Of a stretch of 47,862 bases of DNA, positions 29,909 to 39,971 are shown one piece after another. The translations under genes were made by a program, and so were the position numbers. Where the stretch lies: positions 1 through 47,862 of the forward strand of contig JAKITT010000016.1 in the NCBI GenBank assembly GCA_021647945.1. Reading direction: 5' to 3'. The first letter of the stretch is position 1. Each line of letters opens with the position of its first letter. The notes beneath the pieces are model-generated. The model was not told where the DNA came from, searched no databases, and saw only the letters and a program-made list of their open reading frames with translations. Origin of the DNA: Candidatus Polarisedimenticolaceae bacterium. GTDB taxonomy: Bacteria > Pseudomonadota > Gammaproteobacteria > Chromatiales > Chromatiaceae.

Positions 29909-30534
29909 AACGAATAGGTATCACGCAGCGAGTAGAATGCGTCAAAAGCTATTCGGAACGACGTGACTGCTTGGATCAGCGCTGGACAACTTTTGTTACG
30001 GAGCTTGGCTATATACCGCTCCCACTGCCCAATATTATACCTGATCAGGTCTCCAAACTGCTTGATGCCTTAAATTTAGATGCGCTGTTATTCAGTGGCG
30101 GAAACTCTATCGCCAGCCTTGATCCTTCAGCAAGTAATGCCGCACCAGAACGTGATGTGTTTGAGTCAGCCCTTCTCGGTGAGGCGCTTGAGCGAAATAT
30201 TCCGGTTGTAGGTATTTGTCGTGGTATGCAGATGATCAATCTCTTTATGGGGGGCAAGCTTACACCTATTAGTGGGCATGTGGCCGTTCGCCATTCGATA
30301 TCATCAGTTGATGCTCATGATCATCTGCCTGGAATGATTAATAGCTATCACAACTGGAGCATCTCTCCCGAGGGCCTGGCTAATGGGTTAAAACCAATAG
30401 CCGTTGATTGTGATGGTAATATTGAGGCTTTTAAACATGTAGAAAAGAGCCTGCTCGGCATTATGTGGCACCCAGAACGAGAAGCTCCATTTGATCCACT
30501 AGATATTGAACTAATAAAAAGATCTCTATTATGA
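29905..30534 (+). CDS. Class I glutamine amidotransferase-like hydrolase (gamma-glutamyl-CDP-amidate hydrolase candidate)
   Basis: A 209-residue peptidase C26-type enzyme (PuuD-like). The nucleophile Cys105 is in VGICRGMQMINLFMGG, and His189 and Glu191 complete the triad in IMWHPERE. C. jejuni Cj1417, of this family, releases glutamate from CDP-L-glutamine to leave cytidine diphosphoramidate. Neighbouring kinase and cytidylyltransferase genes make that role more likely than gamma-glutamyl-GABA hydrolysis. Start ATG 29905 (MKRIGITQRV) is preferred over the longer frame from 29875 because it overlaps the upstream stop as ATGA and matches family N-termini. Confidence 0.8.
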   Translation: MKRIGITQRVECVKSYSERRDCLDQRWTTFVTELGYIPLPLPNIIPDQVSKLLDALNLDALLFSGGNSIASLDPSASNAAPERDVFESALLGEALERNIPVVGICRGMQMINLFMGGKLTPISGHVAVRHSISSVDAHDHLPGMINSYHNWSISPEGLANGLKPIAVDCDGNIEAFKHVEKSLLGIMWHPEREAPFDPLDIELIKRSLL

Positions 30535-31313
30535 CTCGAACTCTAATATTGGCAGCGGGTCAAGGAACCCGCCTGCGTCCTTTGACAGATAATAAGCCGA
30601 AATGTCTCGTGCCTCTTCTGGGCAAGACGCTGCTGGAGAGGCAGCTCCACACCCTACAGCAGGCGGGGATAAGTAATATCCATGTTGCTACCGGATACCG
30701 GGCCGATCAAATTGAAGCACTTGGGCTTGCCACCTCATTTAATCCGCATTTTGCCAAAACCAACATGGTGGAAACGCTGTTTTGCGCCATGGAGTTTATT
30801 CAACAAGAGGGTGACCTCATCATCGCTTATGGCGATATTGTCTATCAGATAGAAAATTTACAGGCACTACTCGCTTGTGATGATGAAATTGCTCTGATGA
30901 TTGATGCCAAGTGGAAGGATCTTTGGAGTCTTCGCCTCGATAACCCACTGGACGATGCAGAGACGCTGGTGATGGATGGTGATGGTTATGTGACAGAGCT
31001 TGGCAAAAAGCCAGAAAACTATGCGCGTATTCAAGGGCAGTACACAGGTTTAATTAAGATTCGTGCTGATAAAACTGGCGATTTTATAAAGTTTTACAAC
31101 CAAATAGATCGCCATGAATTATACGATGGTAAAGATTTTTACAACATGTATATGACCAGTTTTCTACAGCTGTTAATAGATGCCGGATGGAAAGCTAAAG
31201 CTGTGCTGGTAAACAACGGTTGGCTGGAGGTTGACTCAGTTGAAGACCTTACCTGCTACGAGACCATGGGCAAAGAGGGAAAGCTGGATAAATTCTATAA
31301 GGTGGAGGGCTAA
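30531..31313 (+). CDS. Nucleotidyltransferase, CTP:phosphoglutamine cytidylyltransferase candidate
   Basis: A 260-residue sugar-nucleotidyltransferase-fold enzyme of the LicC (phosphocholine cytidylyltransferase-like) branch. It has LILAAGQGTRLRPLTDNKPK, CLVPLLGKTLLERQL, IAYGDIVYQIENL (metal-binding Asp) and a C-terminal NGWLEVDSVEDLTCYE. C. jejuni Cj1416 is a LicC-like enzyme joining CTP and L-glutamine phosphate. No choline kinase or other choline genes are in the window, whereas glutamine-kinase and hydrolase genes are adjacent, which favours the Cj1416-type reaction. It overlaps both neighbours (ATGA upstream, TAATG downstream). Confidence 0.8.
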   Translation: MTRTLILAAGQGTRLRPLTDNKPKCLVPLLGKTLLERQLHTLQQAGISNIHVATGYRADQIEALGLATSFNPHFAKTNMVETLFCAMEFIQQEGDLIIAYGDIVYQIENLQALLACDDEIALMIDAKWKDLWSLRLDNPLDDAETLVMDGDGYVTELGKKPENYARIQGQYTGLIKIRADKTGDFIKFYNQIDRHELYDGKDFYNMYMTSFLQLLIDAGWKAKAVLVNNGWLEVDSVEDLTCYETMGKEGKLDKFYKVEG

Positions 31314-32431
31314 TGGGGTTTATACGCCACCTGCGTGATCTCATGCGCTTTATGCAACTGCCCAAAGAGCAGCGCAGACTCACATTTTATTCAGAGGGTA
31401 AAAACTACTGGCCACACCTAGAGGGTTTGGTTAAAGAGACCTTGGCTACGTCGGATATCCCTGTTTGCTACATCAGCTCTGGTGAAGATGATCCTGGGCT
31501 ACTCCTTGAACACCCCAATTATCAAACCTTCAAAATTGATGAGGGCTTTGTTCGTAACTGGCTGTTTGAGAATATTGATACCGATGTCATGGTGATGACC
31601 ATGCCCGATCTGCATCAATATCAGGTAAAACGCTCAAAGCACAAGGTTCACTATGTTTATGTGCAGCACTCGCTGGTGAGTTTGCACATGGCTTATCGTA
31701 AAGGGGCCTTTGATCACTATGACACCATATTTTGTGCAGGCCCCCACCATCTGAAAGAGATTCGTGCAATGGAGGCTAAATACAATTTGCCTGCAAAAAA
31801 TCTGCTGGAGCATGGTTACGGACGACTGGATTCCATTATTGAAGAGGCAAAAAAACGCCCAGTAAAAGAGAAGCCAGATAACGCACCCAAGCATGTGCTG
31901 ATAGCACCATCCTGGGGGCCGGAAGGAACCATTGAATCGGGTGTGGGTGAGAGAATTGTTGATCAGTTAATGGAGCAAGGCTGCCAAGTGACGCTTAGAC
32001 CGCATCCACAGACCATTAAATATGCAAAAGATAAGATTGAAACCATTATAAACAAACACAGCAGTAACCCGCTGTTTGCCTATGAAGCCAACGTTGCCGG
32101 ACAGGATTCATTGCATGACTCAGATATCATGATCAGCGATTGGTCGGGGGCTGCGTTAGATTATGCTTTTGGCCTGAATAAACCTGTGCTGTTTGTGGAT
32201 GTGCCGAGGAAGATCAATAACCCAGCTTATGAGGAGTTAGGGATTGAACCGTTTGAATGCTTTATTAGAGATAAAATTGGTAGCGTTGTGAGGCTGGGAG
32301 AGGCTGCATTATCTTTAAAAGAATGTTGCATGGATGACGGCAAGTATGATTTGAACGCGAATGTATTCAATTATAATAATTCCAGCAGTATTGGCGCAAA
32401 TTATATATCTGAGGTTGTGAATGCAAATTGA
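31313..32431 (+). CDS. CDP-glycerol glycerophosphotransferase-family protein
   Basis: A 372-residue protein of the TagB/TagF (Glyphos_transf) family. It shows KVHYVYVQHSLVSLHMAY, LLEHGYGRLDSII, VLIAPSWGPEGTIESG, QVTLRPHPQT and the diagnostic DSDIMISDWSGAALDYAFG. Family members move a phospho-alcohol from a CDP carrier to an acceptor. No CDP-glycerol-forming enzyme is in the window, but the three genes just upstream should make a CDP-linked amidate, so this may be the phosphoramidate transferase. That is inference; a CDP-glycerol donor supplied from elsewhere remains possible. Its end overlaps the next gene by 11 bases. Confidence 0.8.
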   Translation: MGFIRHLRDLMRFMQLPKEQRRLTFYSEGKNYWPHLEGLVKETLATSDIPVCYISSGEDDPGLLLEHPNYQTFKIDEGFVRNWLFENIDTDVMVMTMPDLHQYQVKRSKHKVHYVYVQHSLVSLHMAYRKGAFDHYDTIFCAGPHHLKEIRAMEAKYNLPAKNLLEHGYGRLDSIIEEAKKRPVKEKPDNAPKHVLIAPSWGPEGTIESGVGERIVDQLMEQGCQVTLRPHPQTIKYAKDKIETIINKHSSNPLFAYEANVAGQDSLHDSDIMISDWSGAALDYAFGLNKPVLFVDVPRKINNPAYEELGIEPFECFIRDKIGSVVRLGEAALSLKECCMDDGKYDLNANVFNYNNSSSIGANYISEVVNAN

Positions 32432-34544
32432 AAATAAACAATTGGGGGTGTCGGTCTTCATGCTCTCGCTATATATCACCATTGTTTCTCCTTTAAACAT
32501 CTTGATTGGGAATTACGAGGAGTTTAATTATGGAGTTATGGAGGTGCTTTTTGCTGCAATCCCTTATTTTATAGTTGCGTTTTCAGTATTGATCGTTCCT
32601 TTGCTTTTTTTGAAAGGGGTTGTAAAGAGAGGATATCTAACTGTAATGGTTTTTTTGCTGATAATTACAGTTATTAACAGTGAAATATTATTTGGGGATT
32701 ATGGTGCTTTTGATGGAAGAGGGCTTAATATTGAAGAGTATTCTTTGACATCTTTTGCCCAGCTGCTGGTGGCTATTGCAGTTGCTTGCGCTGTATTACT
32801 CTCAAAATTAAGAGAAAAATTAATCATTTTTTCATCAGTGTTCTTGTTTTTGAGTTTTGTTTTGAACTTGTCATTATTCGTTTTTGCTGATGGCGTGTTT
32901 TTTAAAGAGCCTAAGGCCCCTTCTCAAGACTTCGTTAATTTAAGCAAGGACAAGCCAAATTATCTTTATATTATTTTAGATGAAATATATGGGGGCAGTA
33001 CACAAGAAGTATTTCGTACTCAAAATGATCTTGTTGATAAGTTTACAGGCTTTACAAACTACGCTAACACTGCTGGTGTTTATCCAACAACGATTATGTC
33101 AATCCCTGCAATCTTAACCAGTCAATTATATCAGGAAGGTACAGATGTCGATGAGTTTTATAGGAAAAGCTTTAAGGAAAGCCCGTTGTTAAAGACTTTT
33201 CGTGCTAATAATTTTGATTTTAAAATCCATACTGTCGGAAGGTATTGCTCAGAACTTCCTAATGATACCTGTTCACCTACTGGAACTCTGGGAAGTGGCT
33301 TTACAAGTGTTTTAAGTGACTACTTTCGTACCTTGAATCTTAGTTTATTAAAATCTGTACCTGACGTGTTAAAAAAGCAAGTGTATAACGGTGGTAATTG
33401 GTTGGTACATGAGGTTAATGGCAACGATGGTTACATCAAAGAGTTCGATTATTTTGTTGATAACTTGAAGGTTTCAAGTGGTCCATCGACATTCAGGTTG
33501 TTTCATACTACCTTGACGCATAGCCCTGTTAGATATAACCATCGTTGTGAATTGTTGGAAGATAATTTGCCACCAAATTATGGGAATTATCTAGGGCAAG
33601 ATACATGTGGATTTGTTCAGGTAGGTAGAATCATTGATAAGCTTAAAGGGTTAGGTGTTTATGATAATACCTATCTGATTGTCTCCAGTGATCATGGTCG
33701 GCCCAGCATACCTTCTGAGTTGGAGAATAAATTTTTATTAAATAAAAATGTATCTAGCAAAGAATATGGTTATGCGCATGCCACCCTTATGATTAAACCA
33801 CTAAATGCTGGTGAGGAATTCAAAAGCTCTCATCAACCAGCATCTCTTATTGATATAGCACCTTTAATTATCAGTGACATCAATGATAATAGCTATGATT
33901 TGTCGCATGAGCGTAAATATTATCATTACAATTGGTCTCTTGAGTACCACAATTGGGGTAAGAAAACACTGCCCCCTTTTAAGGGCGTGTATTCAATTGG
34001 TGATGATATTAAAGACCCTTTTAGCTGGGTGCTCGATGTGCGGTATATGCAAAATCTTTTATCGCAACGACTTAAAACCACATTAAAATGTGGGGATAAT
34101 GTTTTTTTTGGCAGCGCTAAAAAAGTTAGTAATAGTGATGATCTAGATGATAAAGATATTTACTATGGAAGTGGGTTGTCAGATGTTGAGTCTTGGGGCA
34201 GGTGGAGCGATAAGAAAAATGTGCGTTTTTTTTTCAAGCTGGATAATAGCGCATGTAAACAAAGGAAAATTCTAATGAGAATCAGGGGGTTTGTTACGCA
34301 GGCCCACCCTGTTCAGCGTGGCAATGTTGTACTAAATGAAGTTAAAATTGGAGAGGTTGTCATCAATTTTGGAGAGAAAAATCCACAGGACTTTATGTTC
34401 GATATTCCATTTCAAATTGTCAAGCCAGGAAAAATAAATGTATTGGAATTTCATATAGATAATCCGGTATCACCGAAATCAGTGGGCTTTAATAACGATC
34501 AAAGGTTATTAGGCCTTGGCTTTGAATCAATGGTCTTTCAATAG
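32421..34544 (+). CDS. Membrane-anchored alkaline-phosphatase-superfamily (sulfatase/phosphotransferase-like) protein
   Basis: A 707-residue protein. About five hydrophobic segments occupy residues 1-160, followed by a periplasmic catalytic domain. Metal and nucleophile motifs of the superfamily are visible: YIILDEIYGG (Asp187), VYPTTIMSIPAILTS (Thr223/Thr224, nucleophile position), FHTTLTHSP and SSDHG (Asp424, His425). A C-terminal beta-rich region (about 580-707; VESWGRWSDKKN) may bind carbohydrate. Relatives transfer phosphoethanolamine or glycerol phosphate or hydrolyse sulfate or phosphate esters; the substrate is unknown. The gene is visibly AT-richer than its neighbours. Start ATG 32421 lies inside the previous gene, with GAGG upstream. 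Confidence 0.75.
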   Translation: MQIENKQLGVSVFMLSLYITIVSPLNILIGNYEEFNYGVMEVLFAAIPYFIVAFSVLIVPLLFLKGVVKRGYLTVMVFLLIITVINSEILFGDYGAFDGRGLNIEEYSLTSFAQLLVAIAVACAVLLSKLREKLIIFSSVFLFLSFVLNLSLFVFADGVFFKEPKAPSQDFVNLSKDKPNYLYIILDEIYGGSTQEVFRTQNDLVDKFTGFTNYANTAGVYPTTIMSIPAILTSQLYQEGTDVDEFYRKSFKESPLLKTFRANNFDFKIHTVGRYCSELPNDTCSPTGTLGSGFTSVLSDYFRTLNLSLLKSVPDVLKKQVYNGGNWLVHEVNGNDGYIKEFDYFVDNLKVSSGPSTFRLFHTTLTHSPVRYNHRCELLEDNLPPNYGNYLGQDTCGFVQVGRIIDKLKGLGVYDNTYLIVSSDHGRPSIPSELENKFLLNKNVSSKEYGYAHATLMIKPLNAGEEFKSSHQPASLIDIAPLIISDINDNSYDLSHERKYYHYNWSLEYHNWGKKTLPPFKGVYSIGDDIKDPFSWVLDVRYMQNLLSQRLKTTLKCGDNVFFGSAKKVSNSDDLDDKDIYYGSGLSDVESWGRWSDKKNVRFFFKLDNSACKQRKILMRIRGFVTQAHPVQRGNVVLNEVKIGEVVINFGEKNPQDFMFDIPFQIVKPGKINVLEFHIDNPVSPKSVGFNNDQRLLGLGFESMVFQ

Positions 34545-34547
34545 GCG

Positions 34548-35708
34548 GTGCAGAAGATGTTTATGATTCGCCTATTATGGATTGCATTGGTTTTGTTTCT
34601 CCCTCTTTTAGTAAATGCTAAGGCGCTCCCTGCGGATGATTCAAACGATAAAAAACGTGTTGACGCCTTAATAAACTCAACAGAGATACTTGTTTCTGAA
34701 CGTGTACGGGAGAACTATGTCTTTTATGGTCTAGCTTCATACTATAACAACGTAAACTATTTCATAGTCGAAAGTGATGACCTACATAGGATTGATAAAG
34801 GTGAGGTTGTTGAATTAAGCCAAGCCCAATGGTTAGCCGTTGTTGGTCGCCTCAATGTTCTGCTGATTCAGGCAGCAGGGCTTTCGTTGCATCTGGATGA
34901 AGCAACATTGGTTTTTGATAACCCAGAGATTTTGAGTCAATCAGATGCTGTTGTAAAAATGGTTGCCAAACCTGCGCTCTCATCCATTGCCCCGGAACTG
35001 GATCAGATCCGGTATGCCCACTTATGGGAGCCATTAGCTTGGCTTGCAAAGTTGGTTGAGACCTCTTTGGTTGCAATACAGGCGCACTTAGTCAGCAACT
35101 GGGGGCTGGCGATCGTTGTATTTAGCATACTGCTCAAGCTTCTTTTACTGCCTGTAGGCGTGATGACGGTGCGCTTCCAACGCCGGGTGAGCCAGGTGCA
35201 AGCAGCGTTGGCACCGCAGTTGGCTGAGATTAAAGCCAACTATGATGGTGAAGAGGCGCATAATCGGTTGATGGCCGCCCATAAAGAGTTGGGGGTTTCA
35301 CCGTTTTATACCTTGAAGCCAATGTTGGGTTCATTAATTCAGGTTCCCATATTGGTCGCGGTTTTTAATGCACTCGGTGAGATGCCGCAGCTGAGTGGCC
35401 AGTCGTTTCTATGGATAGAAAGCCTTGCATATCCTGATGCTATTGGCCATTTACCGTTAAGCATACCGATGTTTGGCGACACTATTAGTCTTCTACCTTT
35501 TATCATGACAGTGGTAACACTCTATTCAACCGTCATTTTCCAGAACCGCCATGCGCCTGAAACTGAGATGAAACGTCAAAAGCGCAATCTTTACCTTATG
35601 GCGGCAGCATTTTTTATCCTGTTTTACCCCTTTCCTGCCGCAATGGTGCTTTATTGGGTATTGGCCAATATTTTGCAGACCATTCAGCAACAAATAGTTA
35701 AGATTTAG
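34548..35708 (+). CDS. YidC/Oxa1-family membrane insertase paralogue
   Basis: A 386-residue protein. The N-terminal signal sequence is LLWIALVLFLPLLVNAKA. A short periplasmic region (about 26-165) is far smaller than the P1 domain of proteobacterial YidC. The conserved Oxa1 core begins SNWGLAIVVFSILLKLLLLP, then QPQ-like cytoplasmic helices (LAPQLAEIKANYDGEEAH), SLIQVPILVAVFNAL and a final MVLYWVLANILQTIQQQ. The groove arginine (E. coli R366, VRGIMYPL) is Lys197 here. The start is GTG 34548 or ATG 34557/34563. Housekeeping yidC lies near rpmH in most genomes, so this is likely a dedicated second copy serving the locus. Confidence 0.85.
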   Translation: MQKMFMIRLLWIALVLFLPLLVNAKALPADDSNDKKRVDALINSTEILVSERVRENYVFYGLASYYNNVNYFIVESDDLHRIDKGEVVELSQAQWLAVVGRLNVLLIQAAGLSLHLDEATLVFDNPEILSQSDAVVKMVAKPALSSIAPELDQIRYAHLWEPLAWLAKLVETSLVAIQAHLVSNWGLAIVVFSILLKLLLLPVGVMTVRFQRRVSQVQAALAPQLAEIKANYDGEEAHNRLMAAHKELGVSPFYTLKPMLGSLIQVPILVAVFNALGEMPQLSGQSFLWIESLAYPDAIGHLPLSIPMFGDTISLLPFIMTVVTLYSTVIFQNRHAPETEMKRQKRNLYLMAAAFFILFYPFPAAMVLYWVLANILQTIQQQIVKI

Positions 35709-35709
35709 T

Positions 35710-38144
<2,435 letters not shown>

Positions 38145-38213
38145 AGTTGGGTTTTATAGGGCCATTCGGGTGTGTAGTAAGATAGCAAGTCTCATTATCG
38201 AGAAAGTTAGCCA

Positions 38214-39077
38214 ATGAAAAAGGAAATAATCAACAAATTACATTCTGGCTTTGAACGCATTGTTCAAGTTGAGGAAGAAACGAGGGTTGAATTCTGGCTG
38301 GCACGAGATCTTCAAGAGCTTCTTGGCTATGCAAGATGGGAGAATTTTTTTAAGGTCATAAGCAAAGCAAAAACTTCATGTGAAACAGCAGGGTATGATA
38401 CGGCTGACCATTTTCTTGATATCACGAAAATGGTTGCGCTTGGGTCTGGTGCTCAGCGTGAAATTGCTGATATCGCTTTGACCCGTTACGCTTGCTATTT
38501 GATTGCTCAAAATGGTGACCCTTCTAAAGACTACATCGCGTTTGCCCAAACATACTTTGCTGTCCAAACAAGAAAGCAGGAGCAAATAGAAAAACGAATA
38601 GCCGAAGTAGAGAGGCTTGATGCGCGGAAGCGACTTACATCTTCTGAAAAAGAGTTATCAGGCATCATTTTTGAGCGGGTCGGAGATCAAAAAAGCTTTG
38701 GTCGCATCAGAAGCAAAGGTGATACGGCTCTGTTTGGTGGCCTAAATACTAAAGATATGAAGCGCAGACTAGAGATGCCTGATAAAAGGGCATTGGCTGA
38801 TTTCTTACCGATGATTACAATAAAGGCGAAGGACTTTGCAAATGAAATTACTAACTTCAACATCAAACGTGATGATTTAAAATCTGAGCACGAAATAACC
38901 AAAGAGCATGTCAGTAATAATCGAGATGTGAGAGAGTTACTTGGCAAGCGAGATATAAAACCAGAATTACTTCCACCTGAAGAAGATGCAAAAAAAGTCG
39001 AGCGTAGATTGGCCTCAGAAGAGAAGAAGCTCCCAAAAAATATTCATTCGTTTGGGGGGATAGATAGCCTTGAATAA
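38214..39077 (+). CDS. dinD: DinD-like DNA-damage-inducible protein
   Basis: A 287-residue protein aligned by eye with E. coli DinD: WLARDLQELLGYARWENFFK, DHFLDITKMVALGSGAQREI, LTRYACYLIAQNGDPSKDYI and AQTYFAVQTRKQE. The second half, GDTALFGGLNTKDMKRRL onward, also follows the family. In E. coli DinD is SOS-induced and inhibits RecA-mediated strand exchange. I see no CTGT-N8-ACAG LexA box in the 69 bp upstream, so SOS control is not supported here. It splits gmd from rmd and has no evident link to polysaccharide synthesis, which suggests later insertion. Confidence 0.85.
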   Translation: MKKEIINKLHSGFERIVQVEEETRVEFWLARDLQELLGYARWENFFKVISKAKTSCETAGYDTADHFLDITKMVALGSGAQREIADIALTRYACYLIAQNGDPSKDYIAFAQTYFAVQTRKQEQIEKRIAEVERLDARKRLTSSEKELSGIIFERVGDQKSFGRIRSKGDTALFGGLNTKDMKRRLEMPDKRALADFLPMITIKAKDFANEITNFNIKRDDLKSEHEITKEHVSNNRDVRELLGKRDIKPELLPPEEDAKKVERRLASEEKKLPKNIHSFGGIDSLE

Positions 39078-39107
39078 ACAAAAACCGAGTAATCACATAC
39101 ACCCTTT

Positions 39108-39971
39108 ATGCGTATTTTAGTTACAGGTCTTGATGGCTTTACTGGGGGTTATGTCCAGTCTGAGCTTGAGGAAAATGGAGACTCGGTAGTGGGTCTATCC
39201 TGTGACTTAACGGATCAAAATGCTGTTATGGCAGAGATCGCACAGGTACGACCTGAAGCGGTTGTTCATCTTGCGGGCATTGCTTTCGTCGGCCATGGAG
39301 ATGCAAATCTCTTTTATCAGGTCAATTTAGTCGGCACTCGGAATCTGCTTGAGGCTCTGGCTCATGAGGCACCTGATGTGCGCCGTATTCTGTTGGTAAG
39401 CAGTGCCAATATTTATGGTAATCGCTCTGAAGGGATTTTGAGTGAAGAGGCTATCCCAGATCCGGCCAATGATTATGCGGTGAGTAAATGTGCAATGGAG
39501 CAGATGGCCAGATTGTGGATTGATAGATTGCCACTATTTATTGTCAGACCATTCAACTATACCGGCGTTGGGCAGGATGAGGCGTTTTTAATTCCAAAAA
39601 TTGTTAACCATTTTCAAGAGAAGAGCGCGGTTATTGAGCTAGGCAATCTGGATGTTTGGCGCGAATTTGGTGATGTGCGTGCCGTTGCAGGCATTTATAG
39701 AAATCTATTGGATTGTTGCCCTGTGGGTAAAGTTCTTAATATATCGACAGGTTTGACCTATTCACTAAGAGAGGTGCTGGCTCTTTGTGAAAAGATTACG
39801 GGCCACCGTATAGACATTCAGGTCAATCCAAAATTTGTTCGTTCAAATGAGGTTCGTGTATTAACGGGAGACAATAGTCGGCTTAAGAGCTTGCTTGGTG
39901 AGTTGAAGTTCTACTCATTGGAAGAGACTTTGAGGTGGATGTTACAAGAGCATTCTATTGTCTCTAAATGA
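39108..39971 (+). CDS. rmd: GDP-6-deoxy-D-mannose (GDP-4-keto-6-deoxymannose) reductase
   Basis: An SDR of 287 residues with ILVTGLDGFTGGYVQSEL (cofactor loop), VVHLAGIAFVGHGD, LLVSSANIYGN and catalytic YAVSK (DYAVSKCAMEQMARLW). The RPFNYTGVGQDEAFLIPKIV segment is typical of Rmd enzymes making GDP-D-rhamnose. With gmd nearby, this product is more likely than GDP-fucose, because no Fcl-type epimerase/reductase is present. It overlaps the next gene as ATGA. Confidence 0.88.
   Translation: MRILVTGLDGFTGGYVQSELEENGDSVVGLSCDLTDQNAVMAEIAQVRPEAVVHLAGIAFVGHGDANLFYQVNLVGTRNLLEALAHEAPDVRRILLVSSANIYGNRSEGILSEEAIPDPANDYAVSKCAMEQMARLWIDRLPLFIVRPFNYTGVGQDEAFLIPKIVNHFQEKSAVIELGNLDVWREFGDVRAVAGIYRNLLDCCPVGKVLNISTGLTYSLREVLALCEKITGHRIDIQVNPKFVRSNEVRVLTGDNSRLKSLLGELKFYSLEETLRWMLQEHSIVSK

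Noticed and set aside
30531-32431. Phosphocholine or teichoic-acid-like glycerol phosphate decoration as the primary reading of this gene pair
   Set aside because: No choline kinase, choline transporter or CDP-glycerol synthase is present, while the adjacent kinase and hydrolase match the phosphoramidate pathway better. It is kept only as an alternative.
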